The notes: generated from the letters alone by a model not told the origin. Shown: positions 37,601-44,308, counted from the first letter of the stretch. The stretch: 64,000 nt of DNA from Pseudohoeflea sp964511625 (GCA_964511625.1 CAZEJG010000019.1:1-64000); one strand, 5' to 3'. A program made the numbers and translations.

Positions 37601-37864
37601 GCCGAGATTGGCGGGATCGAGCCGCAGATCGACGAAGAAGACGCTGCTGTCGCCCTGTGCAACCGGGGCGAAAAGCTCGAGCGAGCCGATCGTGTCGATG
37701 TCGCTGTGGGTCAGGGTCGCGCCGACCGAGGGATACCACAGCTTTTCGCCGGCGATTGCCGACCCGGACATCGTGCCGATCAGCAGGGCCGTCAGCGAGG
37801 TGGTGGAGAAGAGAATGTCGCGCGCGCGACGGTGGCTGCAGGCGCGCGTCGCCGGCGTAGCCAT
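28607..37864 (-). CDS. Giant inverse autotransporter (intimin/invasin-type barrel) with beta-helix passenger
   Basis: About 3085 aa, the largest gene here. A signal peptide (about 1-38, ending SAIA) is followed by an N-terminal barrel (about 40-265): LWYPSVGATLTHSD, GSYGAGIRHIVNPDLMIGAYGFYNNEVFDG and VTVGAEFLTPDWDGHLNYHHSL match the inverse autotransporter beta domain. After a Pro/Ser/Gly linker comes a passenger of about 2700 residues rich in Gly, Thr, Asn, Ser, Asp and Ile with short VxIDNTT/GIxINN turns, a right-handed beta-helix. Some passenger segments repeat. It ends INYNQGACPTP. Barrel-first order exports the passenger C-terminally. ATG at 37864 is chosen for the signal peptide, but its Shine-Dalgarno is weak; TTG at 37897 with GGGGGA 6 nt upstream is a rival. 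Confidence 0.87.
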   Translation of the reverse strand: MATPATRACSHRRARDILFSTTSLTALLIGTMSGSAIAGEKLWYPSVGATLTHSDIDTIGSLELFAPVAQGDSSVFFVDLRLDPANLGDFRGSYGAGIRHIVNPDLMIGAYGFYNNEVFDGTPFRGVTVGAEFLTPDWDGHLNYHHSLSSAVAIGGASGTTLSLVGNDLIALINTRRRVPLDGVEAEIGYTVRDVIAEGNSVRLSGGAYHYFDKDTDFSFTGVKAGLEYEHKFTDSPYSPRLTLGGNISHDNANGTGYQIEARLRIPLGGAMAAIEPDEPPTSASTTSGPNGSGLGGGGLTRDRLNERIRVTGIIATDVGDTQAATVTDPNTGNAIGRFFFADDANSAGTGTFDDPTTLDDAIANAGNYGFVVGLENGLPADINTAGSTLLTGQSLLGGGTSVPVLVNGTSMTFTLPGTAGTINGTSGNAVITLADDNIVRNLAFTGGGYGISGDGIADGTIDDVTFRTTGDTAIRLTNTTGTQTISNFLIDGTGDDGIFVEGVAKVNVSSGSIDNTADQGIDIRDSNVDIESVSIGTANASSIGTQGIIINNGANVRTVNVTNVTIGSATAGVTDHVGAEALSAASAGTGKLSLNLTGNNILRSSGTALSTLSGGPADNLEIAFGNLNAEAGTLVPAIDIQGSKINATTMSTVVRSAGTITVDGNGTGGGIRFNAVRFDADAGTVGDQLVAFGAMTIGSSVNRVQGDGLSFLAPTGDVQLASLNIFNNLGTGLEVDTKIGGTSFNLDTLGGSVDTTNGTALFLDPLTGNINFSTVSSTNATNLGATSQISSGNGTGVTVDGLTSGNSNPALTIGTLTVTNPGTSGILINDSADIAFGASTITLATANTQGIDFQSTSGNVSFGTTTITGVGSASGQTGVDFNGATLGGMVDFASNAISGPPTSTDSIGVDLTGVQGNQSVNLGSQANPSGGPSSSISGLHRGVVINATGSVQFTFGDGEAGSDTGSSIDVNGQSGAFTVDAGGGTLPSSTYDFADVTFGSGDSAKFPAAPSSVIFVSTLGGNVAAGTNGLSEDVTTITVAAAEALSDDDQTFVFVGDSSGIIDVAGGGSDGFTLLDGQSIDSFNDGNAITIGSIQPGNITGNFGVIGSTITANDVTATHGGGAGNVVVTSSGGGMIENFDIVTTGVGISITGASSATTVSNVAIDGQGGTGTGLLINSNAAAITVNDVDITSTGAGLRAINGTSAGSVTVDAASSIGATSVNALTVENWAGDFTMNGSISETDGTGSGVAIGTATGTIAFNGSLTLNTGASDGIRIGNSANTTITFDTGLIDIDTTNGSGLNIFNNTGTTISFLNGFDIDTGTGTGITATGSQTIRTVDPTSAVADVTSASGTAINLNGTTIAAGGMQFSNISAGGATNGIVINNVSGGTFSVSAGGTVNVSGSSGDGILIENSSADFDFGSSSSAVTTTVTSAGGNGVTLDTNTGAIDFGSLTITGAASSGLAVTDNTGAITIADATVDGSTQWGVRLANNSGTFDIEDGTIGATTSNTVGFQVNGGSGDVSLGADITQTATGGGAVQVNGRSTGTVRVYGDITANTGGSDAIQVFSSTGGTITFDTGVLDLDTTNGTAIHLLNNAGAAINFLNGFDIDTTTGAGFRATGGGTIRTVDPAGAVAADVTTAGGMAIDLNAITVDANGMAFSTVTTTGGSTAIGINNVSGGAIAFDTVSITNPSTTGIDISNAIGSAVSFGDIDIALGSDNTTAFDLSSATIGANLTADDFDVTSSSATGTTGIDLSGTTGTGTIRLGNTDASGADATIAGVAQGVLFSAATDTDFIFGDGEQSTDIGSSISATTALAGTLPSSGNYNFFDVDFPMGTGLSGEPSIYYATDVAIGSGDGSSFANAGNMLGAFNATADAIVIFDHTDDDTQDVINLAAIVGTFVLDDGQVLVSVSEGETVDLSTYGIAVGSAPSNFQFSTTVLAGLTGVVTAPTTGVDSVRPLLSNNANVIQVSGGGAIVNVEAETTGIGAAITGSGSISGNLILSGVTTRSAGDATINLQSNGGLSLSGSGNLIEAVTGSAAGGLILNDVLIGAAGLNFANVATFNSSGSFSPISVNLVGGSGTLSFDTVNLVSSLTRDALRINNTTADVTISGGTISHAGSGTGTSAFIYSGDGDITIGADIDSSDFGGLAVVVSNRTGGTVTISGTLTDNASTGGEIALANNDGSVNFTGTGNIIGTNRDAVTISGTGTADYAFNDFTIVSTAGTGFVLGGNQTGTLALDTITVAGSAKAIDIAPTGAGLTITDFADISVPGGSGGVTISNVTFDADADTVAIEAVNGGNLAIGTSAGNRVTGDGLRLDGVLGRIDFGTLDIYNDSGTGLYVRDGAGKGGTFTLTNTGGTIDTTNGTAIDIDPVSTDLTFATVSSTNAGAAGGLLIDTVTGIGGSANALTITNLSVTGSGANGVTVRNSSGNYTFTNTTISGATGNSVSVFGGSSVLNFSGGTLTHDVGNAAAAVSVAGGHTGSLTFSGGINATTGTGLQFDNADGTSYSFNGAVTLNGGDAGVDIVNGSDAAFTFSNLAITNPTGTAFNIDGSNIAALTFGGSITQNNTASAFVSNASTGGIHNIGASITANTGTADAVAISSTGTFNFSGGLGIDTTSGSGFTATGGGTVTVQGLGNTVTTSTGTAVTIDNTTIGAAGVTFRSVSANGAVNGIVLNNTGASGGFTITGDGTNAANGSGGTIQNTSSDGISLTSTRDVSIRQLNITDAATGDDGTIGDDHGIDIASVTNFSYSYGVMNGFGAAASSYDDQNSINILNLYGTSTIDNVTFTEMNENGIAYRNTLADDGTRDVLTVSNSTFSNHLATTHGEDGIDYQADGTALAGLIVSGSTFTIDGDGALGIQFSSQGTANADLTVQGSNFNAASAFGAGTILTNNTANSTSVISITGNTITNTPFTGIDVLNNDTAVTRATISNNIVDGNGVGINNGFGIRAQQDEDGTMFVLIDNNTIGDFTSAHIRVIARDELIGSGTLNATITNNTSANATDAFEFGLQVLAQDTNTLCANISGNDFTGGASVDDIRLLAQAGATLNITQSSASNVSANGDTVDEVGTINYNQGACPTP
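32820..34110 (-). repeat. Large internal repeats within the beta-helix passenger
   Basis: Two stretches of the giant protein, coded around 33700-34030 and 32830-33150, are clear copies: both read TITFDTG(L/V)(I/L)D(I/L)DTTNG, then I(S/N)FLNGFDIDT, TIRTVDP, AINLNG/AIDLNA and end INNVSGG. The units are about 870 nt apart. A more diverged relative is coded near 29800-30100. The repeats point to growth of the passenger by duplication. Confidence 0.7.
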
Positions 37865-38035
37865 TCTGTCCGCAAGAGATCCTCTCGTGCTGACCAATTC
37901 AGTTCCCCCAACCCGCAGGCCGCATCGCAGCGAGTTCCCGGCGCACGTCTTGCCCCTGCAGACAACCCGGCGTCCCGCGGGACAATGCACATTATGTGCC
38001 TGTCGCACAAATAATAATTGAGCTGTTGACGAAAA

Positions 38036-38060
38036 AACACGCGATCCGTGATCGGGTGTT
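38036..38060 (-). terminator. Hairpin with T-run in the leader of the giant adhesin gene
   Basis: AACACGCGATC-CGT-GATCGGGTGTT is an 11-bp inverted repeat with one mismatch. On the minus strand it is followed by a run of T (complement of 38032-38037), so it looks like an intrinsic terminator. It lies 172 nt before the adhesin start codon, inside what should be its leader, and could attenuate transcription or end a short leader RNA. Confidence 0.5.
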
Positions 38061-38085
38061 TCACTAAAAAGACAGAAAGAAAGTG

Positions 38086-38113
38086 AGTTTACGGCGGGAT
38101 ACGCCATAGTCAA
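38086..38113 (-). promoter_or_regulatory. Possible promoter of the giant adhesin gene
   Basis: On the minus strand TTGACT (38108-38113), a 16-nt spacer and TAAACT (38086-38091). It would start transcription just before the hairpin at 38036-38060. Confidence 0.4.
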
Positions 38114-38341
38114 TATTATGATTGAATGATTTATTCGTGGATGTTCACTGAACTGACTCAATATGGAGATTGATCAGCTCAAGGAAATCGGAAGGGGACT
38201 CGCACGCCTGGCATTGATATGGGATTTTCCGACTTGTAACTTCGTTCAATTGCGATCCACTGACACGTTTCGAAGATAATTGTGTGCGGCGCAGCGAAAG
38301 TGGCTGGTTTACAGTGCGACGTGATGGAATTGGGGTTCGAG

Positions 38342-38911
38342 ATGAAGCGATTCTGCCGCCCGGCAACGGCCCAACTGACGGCCACGGCGTTACCGTTCCA
38401 GCCAATGGCGGTCGGAGCGCTGGTTGCCATACTGACGATTGCCCCGGGGCTTGCCCAGGACGTCGCCGCCCCGGCCGATGCGGCTAAGGCGTCGGCGGCG
38501 GGCTGGATCGTCAATTGCGCGACGCAGTCCACCGGCGGCGACTTCCTGTGCCAGATGTCGCGGACGGTGGCCGTATCGGGCGTCGCCGGGCAGGGGGTGA
38601 GCGTCATCCTGCGCACGGGCGGTGAAACCAAGGGGCTGACGGCGCTGGTGGTCCTGCCGCACGGCGTGTTCTTTCCATCCGGAGTGACGCTCGGCGTCGA
38701 CGGCGCGCAGCCGCAGACCGTCGAGGTCCAGACAAGCGATCCGCGCGGCGCCTATGCGGCGTTTCCGCTTGCGGATTCGCTGCTTGCCGCGCTCAAGGCC
38801 GGACGGACGCTGGAGATCGGATTCGTCGACGTCCGGCGCAAGGCGCTCAAGGCCGCCGTTCCGCTCACCGGTTTCACTGCCGCTGTCGACAAGCTCCAGG
38901 CGATGAAGTGA
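38342..38911 (+). CDS. Invasion-associated locus B (IalB) family exported protein
   Basis: A 189-aa periplasmic protein. A long signal peptide ends near IAPGLAQD (about 32-40). The mature part has the IalB pattern GWIVNCATQSTGGDFLCQMSRTV with two cysteines that could form a disulfide, and the ending GFTAAVDKLQAMK. IalB was described in Bartonella as linked to erythrocyte invasion, but homologues occur throughout free-living Rhizobiales and the biochemical role is unknown. ATG at 38342 is preferred over 38324 because GGGG lies upstream and the signal peptide starts cleanly with MKR. Confidence 0.85.
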   Translation: MKRFCRPATAQLTATALPFQPMAVGALVAILTIAPGLAQDVAAPADAAKASAAGWIVNCATQSTGGDFLCQMSRTVAVSGVAGQGVSVILRTGGETKGLTALVVLPHGVFFPSGVTLGVDGAQPQTVEVQTSDPRGAYAAFPLADSLLAALKAGRTLEIGFVDVRRKALKAAVPLTGFTAAVDKLQAMK

Positions 38912-38934
38912 CGCGCGCGGCGTCCGAGGTGATA

Positions 38935-39966
38935 TCAAAGCCTGTCCAGCACCTGCCCGACTGTCGCTGCGGTGTCGCTCCAGCGCGGCAGGTCGCGGGC
39001 CAGTGCCTTCGATTGCTCCGATAGTTCGGCCCGCTCCTTTTCCGAACGCAGGAGCCGGGCGAGGTTGCGGGAAAAGCCGTCGACATCGTCGGGCGGCGAC
39101 AAAAGTGCGGCCGATCCCACCGTGTCGGGAACCGCTCCGGTGGCGCAGGTAACGATCGGCAGGCCGTGGCACAGTGCTTCGGCGAGCGCCATCCCGTATC
39201 CCTCGTAGCGGGTCGCCAGCGCGAAGAGACGCGCGCTGCGATAGGCTTCGTCGAGATCCGCGTCCGACAGTTCGCCGGCGAGTTCGATCCGGTCGGCGAG
39301 ACCGAGATCCGCGATCAGCGCCGCGAGTTCGTCCCGCACCTGCGGATCGTGCGTCTTGCCGACGATACGTGCTGTCCAGTCGAGTTCGCGGATCGCCCCG
39401 AGCGCTCGTATCAGCACGTCATGTCCCTTGCGCCGCGCCAGCAGCCCGACCGAGAGAATGCGCGGACCCGCATCGACGCGCGGCACCTCGCGCGGTCCGT
39501 CATGTCCCGGCAGCGCGACGGTGATCCGGGACGGATCGGCGCCGAGGCCGATATAGGTCTTTCGGGTATGGGGGCTCGTCACGGCGATGTGGTCGGCATG
39601 GGAGAGATTGGCGGTTTCCTGCGCCAGCAGCCGTGATGCCAAGTCCGGCGGCAGTCCGTTTTCCATGCCCATCGGGTGATGCAGCATCGCCAGGACCGGG
39701 CAGGCAAGCCGGGCAAGGGCGTCGGTCCGCATGGCGCCGAAGACCAGCCCGTCGAGGATCAGCGGCCGATCGGTCGGCAGCGCGCCGAGCACCCGCGCGA
39801 TTGCGTCTTGCTCCTCCGCGCTCGGCTCCGCCGAGGCCGGCGGCAGCGGGATTAGCTGGACGTCGCGCCCGGCCGCGCGCAGCTCCTCGAGCAGCCGGCG
39901 TTCGTAGATGAACCCGCCGGTCTTCTGCCGATAGTCCCCCGGTATGGCGAAGGCGCAGGGTCTCAT
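38935..39966 (-). CDS. Glycosyltransferase family 4 (GT-B) protein
   Basis: A 343-aa GT-B glycosyltransferase, last gene of a seven-gene operon. The C-terminal GT1-type domain reads ILSVGLLARRKGHDVLIRAL, ELSDADLDEAYRSARLFALATRYEGYGMALAEALCHGLPIV with the catalytic E-x7-E, and GAVPDTVG. The N-terminal domain (AIPGDYRQKTGGFIYERRLLEEL) would bind the acceptor. Donor and acceptor are unknown. The ATG at 39966 overlaps the permease stop (ATGA). Its place in an operon with a CDP-alcohol phosphatidyltransferase and flippase-like gene suggests a lipid-linked acceptor, which is inference. Confidence 0.88.
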   Translation of the reverse strand: MRPCAFAIPGDYRQKTGGFIYERRLLEELRAAGRDVQLIPLPPASAEPSAEEQDAIARVLGALPTDRPLILDGLVFGAMRTDALARLACPVLAMLHHPMGMENGLPPDLASRLLAQETANLSHADHIAVTSPHTRKTYIGLGADPSRITVALPGHDGPREVPRVDAGPRILSVGLLARRKGHDVLIRALGAIRELDWTARIVGKTHDPQVRDELAALIADLGLADRIELAGELSDADLDEAYRSARLFALATRYEGYGMALAEALCHGLPIVTCATGAVPDTVGSAALLSPPDDVDGFSRNLARLLRSEKERAELSEQSKALARDLPRWSDTAATVGQVLDRL

Positions 39967-41558
39967 CGGGCAAGCTGCTCCGCGCTGGTCCGGGACAGCA
40001 CTGCGCCTTCGAGCGCGGCGACGGCTGCGTGGGCGAGAACGGCGGTCAGGCCGATCAGCGAGGTGGCGCTCCACAGCATGCCGTAGTCGGAAGTCGAGGC
40101 CGTGGTCGCCATCAGCGCCCCGATCCCGCGGCCCGTCGCCAGCCATTCTGCCGTCGTGACCGCCAGGATAGCCGCCGGGATCGCCATGCGGGCGGAGGCG
40201 AAGAGGGCGGGAAGCATGGCAGGAAGCTGCGCGCTGACGAGACGCCGCAGCGGTCCCGCAGCATAGCTCGCGAAGATGTCGAGAACGGCCTGCGGGGTGC
40301 GCGCAAGTCCGTGCAGGCAGGCGACCAGCGTCGGGAAGAAGATCATCACGGCGACCACTGTTATCGTTCCCGCCGACCCGCGTCCGAAGGCCCAGATGAT
40401 CAGCGGGGCGGTCGCGATGATGGGGATCGAGCGCAGCGCCACGGCCACCGGCAGGGTGAAGGCACTCAGCCGCGGCTCCAGCGTCAGCAGCATCGCGAGG
40501 CCCGCGCCGAGTGCGAGCCCGGCGAGATAGCCCGGCATAGTATAGGCCAGGGTTTCTCCCAGGGCGCTCAACAGGACGGTGCGGTTACCGGCCGCGTCGC
40601 CGTCGGTCATCAGAAAAGCCCAGACGTCGTCGGGCCGCTTGGCGAAGAAGCGCGGCAGATCGAACAGCTCCATCGCCACCTGCCACACCACCAGCGCCAC
40701 CATCAACGCGAGGATCACGTTGAGGATCGCGCTCGATCGCTTGCCTTTGCGGTCGACCGGGGGCGCCAGCAAGAGCGCCGGCGGCGCGATGTCGAGCCGG
40801 CGTCCGAGCGCGCCGATCAGCGCAAAGGCGATCATCGAAGCGGCGGCGGCGATCACCGCGACGCTCCATGTCGCCGGCAGATCGAGACCGCGCAGCGCCT
40901 GCACCGTCAGTACGCCCAGACCCCGCTCCGCACCCGTGAATTCGCCGACCATGGCGCCGAGAAAAGCCGCCGGTGCTGCAATCTGGAGACCGGCGACCAG
41001 ATAGGGAACGGAGGCGGGCAGCCTGACCTGACCCAGAACCGTCAACGGTCCGCGGCCATAGCTGCGGACGAGATCGAACCAGCTGCGCGGGGCGGCCCGC
41101 AACCCCACCAGCATCGGCAGATAGGTGGTATAGTAGACGGCAAGGGCGGCGAGTGTCACCTGCGGTCCGTCACCCGGTCCGAAGAGAACGCGCAGGATCG
41201 GCCCCGTCGCGACCAGCGGCAGGCAGAAGACCAGAAGCGCCAGCGTCGAGAGAATGCGTTCGCTTCGCGGCAGCACCACGCTGATCAGCGCCAGTGCAAT
41301 TCCCGCCAGATTGCCCCAGACGAAACCTTGCGCCGCAGACCAGGATGTCGTCAGGAAGGCGCGCCAGAGCAGTCCGGCGTTCTCCGTGATGTGGAGCGCG
41401 ATACTGCTCGGGGCGGCGATCACGAAACCCGCGACGGTGATACGCGCGAACACCTCCCAAGCAGCGAGACCGAGGATCGCGGCGAGAAGACCCGCACCCG
41501 CGTTCCATCGTGCCCGGGCGGACGGACCGGCCGCAGGCAGAGCGGTTGCGTCGCTCAT
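39963..41558 (-). CDS. ABC transporter permease, two fused SsuC/ThiX-like halves
   Basis: A 531-aa inner-membrane protein equal to two tandem permease domains. Each half (about 20-265 and 280-525) has its own set of membrane helices and an EAA-type loop contacting the ATPase: YGRGPLTVLGQVRLP in the first and YAAGPLRRLVSAQLP in the second. Most importers of the nitrate/sulfonate/taurine/thiamine-precursor class use two copies of a single-domain permease. Here duplication and fusion produce a fixed pair. It overlaps the ATPase gene upstream by 4 nt and the glycosyltransferase downstream by 4 nt. Confidence 0.9.
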   Translation of the reverse strand: MSDATALPAAGPSARARWNAGAGLLAAILGLAAWEVFARITVAGFVIAAPSSIALHITENAGLLWRAFLTTSWSAAQGFVWGNLAGIALALISVVLPRSERILSTLALLVFCLPLVATGPILRVLFGPGDGPQVTLAALAVYYTTYLPMLVGLRAAPRSWFDLVRSYGRGPLTVLGQVRLPASVPYLVAGLQIAAPAAFLGAMVGEFTGAERGLGVLTVQALRGLDLPATWSVAVIAAAASMIAFALIGALGRRLDIAPPALLLAPPVDRKGKRSSAILNVILALMVALVVWQVAMELFDLPRFFAKRPDDVWAFLMTDGDAAGNRTVLLSALGETLAYTMPGYLAGLALGAGLAMLLTLEPRLSAFTLPVAVALRSIPIIATAPLIIWAFGRGSAGTITVVAVMIFFPTLVACLHGLARTPQAVLDIFASYAAGPLRRLVSAQLPAMLPALFASARMAIPAAILAVTTAEWLATGRGIGALMATTASTSDYGMLWSATSLIGLTAVLAHAAVAALEGAVLSRTSAEQLAR

Positions 41559-42349
41559 TCGGCCGCCAGCCCCTTCGGCTGGTTGGGGGCGTGCAGGGCC
41601 GCCATCACCTTGGCCCGGATCGCGAGATAGACGGAGGACTCGATCACCGCGCCGTCGCGCGGTCGGGGCAGCGTCACGCCGATATCCGCCGAGATGCGCG
41701 CGGGCCGCGGGCTCAGCACCAGAATGCGGTCGGAGAGGCGGATCGCCTCGTCCACCGAATGGGTGACCAAGAGCGCGGTCGTTCCGCGCTGTTCCCATAG
41801 CGGCGAGAGTTCCGCGTTCAGGCGCTCGCGCGTGAGTTCGTCCACGGCACCGAAGGGTTCGTCGAGCAACAGCAGTTCCGGCGCACCGGCGAGCGCCCGG
41901 GCGATGGCTGCGCGCTGGCGCATGCCGCCCGACAGCTCCGCCGGACGCCGCCGCTCGAAGCCGGCGAGGCCCACCAGGTCGATCAGCTGCGCGTCCGCCT
42001 CGGCATCCTTCGGCTTCCGGGCCAGCGACCTGCCGATCGCCACGTTTCCCTCGACGGTCCGCCAGGGCAGGAGGGCCGCGTCCTGAAAGGCGACGGCGAG
42101 CGCCGAGCGGCGGCGCAGTTCGTCGGGCGTCTCCTCGCCGATGCAGATCGTCCCGGCGGTGGGATGGTCGAGCCCGGCAATCAGCCGCAAAAGCGTGGAT
42201 TTGCCGCAGCCGGAGGGGCCGACGAGCGCCGTCGTCTCGCCGCCCTTGAGCACGAGGTCGAGCGGTGCGACCGCCTGTATGCCGTTGGGCGGCGTGCCGA
42301 AGGTCTTCTCGACGCCTTCCAGCCGGATATCCGGTCGTTTCGCCATCAC
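41555..42349 (-). CDS. ABC transporter ATP-binding protein, SsuB/TauB/ThiZ type
   Basis: A 264-aa ATPase. Walker A is GPSGCGKST, the signature is LSGGMRQR, Walker B is LLLLDEPFGAVD and the H-loop is VTHSVDEA. The sequence type is that of nitrate/sulfonate/taurine/HMP importers. It lies between the substrate-binding protein (12 nt) and the fused permease (4-nt overlap), so it should power this importer. Confidence 0.94.
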   Translation of the reverse strand: MMAKRPDIRLEGVEKTFGTPPNGIQAVAPLDLVLKGGETTALVGPSGCGKSTLLRLIAGLDHPTAGTICIGEETPDELRRRSALAVAFQDAALLPWRTVEGNVAIGRSLARKPKDAEADAQLIDLVGLAGFERRRPAELSGGMRQRAAIARALAGAPELLLLDEPFGAVDELTRERLNAELSPLWEQRGTTALLVTHSVDEAIRLSDRILVLSPRPARISADIGVTLPRPRDGAVIESSVYLAIRAKVMAALHAPNQPKGLAAE

Positions 42350-42361
42350 CGCCGCCCCGGT

Positions 42362-43354
42362 CTATCCATAGACCTCTTCCAGGATTGAGCGGTCCCAGAG
42401 ATCGGCGTCGACGGGCGTGTCGAGCAGCGCCAGCGTTTCGACGTTTGCCGCCACCGTCGCGTCGGTGAACCAGCCGAAGCCGTTCTTGTCCGTTAGCTCT
42501 GAGAACATCAGAGGTACCTGACGCTCGGCCTGGAGCTTCTGCGTCGGCAGATCGAGACCCGCATCGGGGAACATCGCCACGGTCAGTTCCGCCGCCTTCT
42601 CCGGATCGGCCTTGTAGTCGGTCCAGCCGTGAACTTCGCCCTTCATCAGCGAGACCAGTCCGGCGCGGCGGTTGGCGAGGCTCTCCTCGGTGGCGATGTA
42701 GGTCTGCGAGTGGACGGAATACCCGAAGTCCGCGAGCAGCATCGTCACGCTCTCCACGCCCTGGATTTCCATGGCGACGGGCAGATCGGTCGCCCAGCAC
42801 AACAGGCAGTCGACCTGCCCCTGCATCAGCGGCGCGGCGTCATATTGCGTCGGCACCACTTCGATCGCGTTCACGTCGACGCCGTTGATGCTGCACAGCG
42901 CCTTGAGCACCGGCATGTTGGCGAGCGCCATGCCGATGCGCTTGCCGACCAAGTCGGACGGCTCGTTCACCGGGTTGTCGGGCAATGAGGCGATCGCGAA
43001 GGGGTTCTTCTGCATCGCCACGGCAATGATCTTGAACGGTGCGCCCTGATTGACCGCCGCCGCGGTGTAATCGGCAGCCGAGATGCCGGCCAATGCGGTA
43101 CCCGCGACCACCGGAGGTTCGACAGGCGCGTTGGGGCCGCCGGGAAGCAGCGACACGTCGAGCCCCTCGTCTTTCCAGTAACCCTCGTCCTTGGCGATGT
43201 AGCTGCCGCCGAACTGGACGGAATGGAGCCACGACAATTGCAGCGTCGCTGCCGTCGTCTGGGCGCGGGTCCGGGTCGCGGGCAGAAGTGTGGCGGCGCC
43301 CAAGGCTACCGTGCCCCCGAGAAAGTGACGGCGGGTCGGAATGAGAACGGTCAT
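42362..43354 (-). CDS. ABC transporter substrate-binding protein, NMT1/THI5/SsuA-like
   Basis: A 330-aa periplasmic binding protein. The N-terminus has a twin-arginine motif (TRRHFLGGT) and cleavage near TRAQT, suggesting Tat export. The mature part starts LQLSWLHSVQFGGSYIAKDEGYWKDEGLDVSLLPGG, typical of the NMT1 family that binds thiamine precursors, aromatic sulfonates and similar compounds. DFGYSVHSQTYIA and WTDYKADPEKAAELTV follow. The ligand cannot be told from sequence alone. AAGGAG lies inside the end of the preceding gene; the two genes abut without a gap. Confidence 0.9.
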   Translation of the reverse strand: MTVLIPTRRHFLGGTVALGAATLLPATRTRAQTTAATLQLSWLHSVQFGGSYIAKDEGYWKDEGLDVSLLPGGPNAPVEPPVVAGTALAGISAADYTAAAVNQGAPFKIIAVAMQKNPFAIASLPDNPVNEPSDLVGKRIGMALANMPVLKALCSINGVDVNAIEVVPTQYDAAPLMQGQVDCLLCWATDLPVAMEIQGVESVTMLLADFGYSVHSQTYIATEESLANRRAGLVSLMKGEVHGWTDYKADPEKAAELTVAMFPDAGLDLPTQKLQAERQVPLMFSELTDKNGFGWFTDATVAANVETLALLDTPVDADLWDRSILEEVYG

Positions 43355-44308
43355 TCACATCTCCTTTTGCTGAACAATTGTAGGGCGATCCGGGGACTGG
43401 GCAACAGAGACAGACGCTTTTACGGCGCCGTGTGGCCTGCGAAGCGCAAAAAACGCTCCGGGAAGGGTGGAAACCAAGACCGCGAGGCCGAAAGCGATGC
43501 TCGCAGCCACGCCGGACGCAGCATCGCTGCCGGCGATCGGAAACAGCGCCGCGGCCGCACCTTCGCGCCACCCCCAACCCGCCACGGAGGCCGGCAGCAG
43601 CATGGCGGTCAGGATCAGCGGGACGATCAGCATTGCGACGGCGGGGGGCAGCCACGTCCCGGTTGCGCGCGCCGCGGTGACGAAGGCGGCGACGGTCAGC
43701 AGCGCCACCGCCAGCGACAGGACGGTTTGCGCCGCAAGCCGGCCGATCAGCGCCACTCGCACCGCCTCGCCCCAGCCGCCAGCCTGAACCCGCAGGAATG
43801 CCAGGCCGCCGATCCCAAGGACGATGATCATGAGAACAAGGACCGGCAGCCAGATGAAGTCCGGCAGACGATCGCTGCCCGGAAGCACGGCTTGCGGGGC
43901 CACGAGGGTGACGGCGAGCGTAACGGCGAGGATCGCGGCCATGGCGACCTGCCCGGAGGCGCGTTCGAGCACCACCGCCTGGGCCGCGCGCTTGAGAGGG
44001 CCGCCCTGCCGGGACCGCACCGCACGCGCGGCATCGCCCAGAATGCCGCCCGGCAGCGTCTGGTTGATGAACTGTGACAGGTAGTATTCCGCGACCGCTG
44101 CCCTGATCGTCAGCGGCAGGCCGAGAGCGACCGCGGTGACGCGCCAACGCAGCGCCGAGAGCACGATGACGAGCGTCAGCAGGACGAGGCTCAGGAAAAG
44201 CCAGCCGAGGGCGATGCCGGCAAGGCGCTCGATCACGCCTTGCGGATCGGTGATCGCCAATGCCGCGGCGATCAGCGCCAGGGGAACGAGGATCCGGATG
44301 AACCGCAT
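43355..44308 (-). CDS. Lysylphosphatidylglycerol synthase TM region/UPF0104-like membrane protein
   Basis: A 317-aa polytopic membrane protein with about eight hydrophobic segments. The motif YYLSQFINQTLPGGILGDAARAVR is characteristic of the LPG_synthase_TM (AglD/UPF0104) family, members of which flip or accompany transfer of lipids. The soluble aminoacyl transferase domain of MprF is absent, so lipid translocation is the more likely role. Its ATG overlaps the upstream stop by one base (TGATG). Confidence 0.85.
   Translation of the reverse strand: MRFIRILVPLALIAAALAITDPQGVIERLAGIALGWLFLSLVLLTLVIVLSALRWRVTAVALGLPLTIRAAVAEYYLSQFINQTLPGGILGDAARAVRSRQGGPLKRAAQAVVLERASGQVAMAAILAVTLAVTLVAPQAVLPGSDRLPDFIWLPVLVLMIIVLGIGGLAFLRVQAGGWGEAVRVALIGRLAAQTVLSLAVALLTVAAFVTAARATGTWLPPAVAMLIVPLILTAMLLPASVAGWGWREGAAAALFPIAGSDAASGVAASIAFGLAVLVSTLPGAFFALRRPHGAVKASVSVAQSPDRPTIVQQKEM

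Larger units (their letters stand above)
37865..38341. other. AT-rich divergent region between the adhesin and ialB-like genes
   Basis: About 475 bp, AT-rich from 37980 to 38290, with no supported coding sequence. It holds a possible minus-strand promoter and a hairpin (listed separately) and must contain the start signals of both flanking genes. The frame of the adhesin stays open upstream to 38161, but composition there is unlike coding sequence. Confidence 0.55.
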
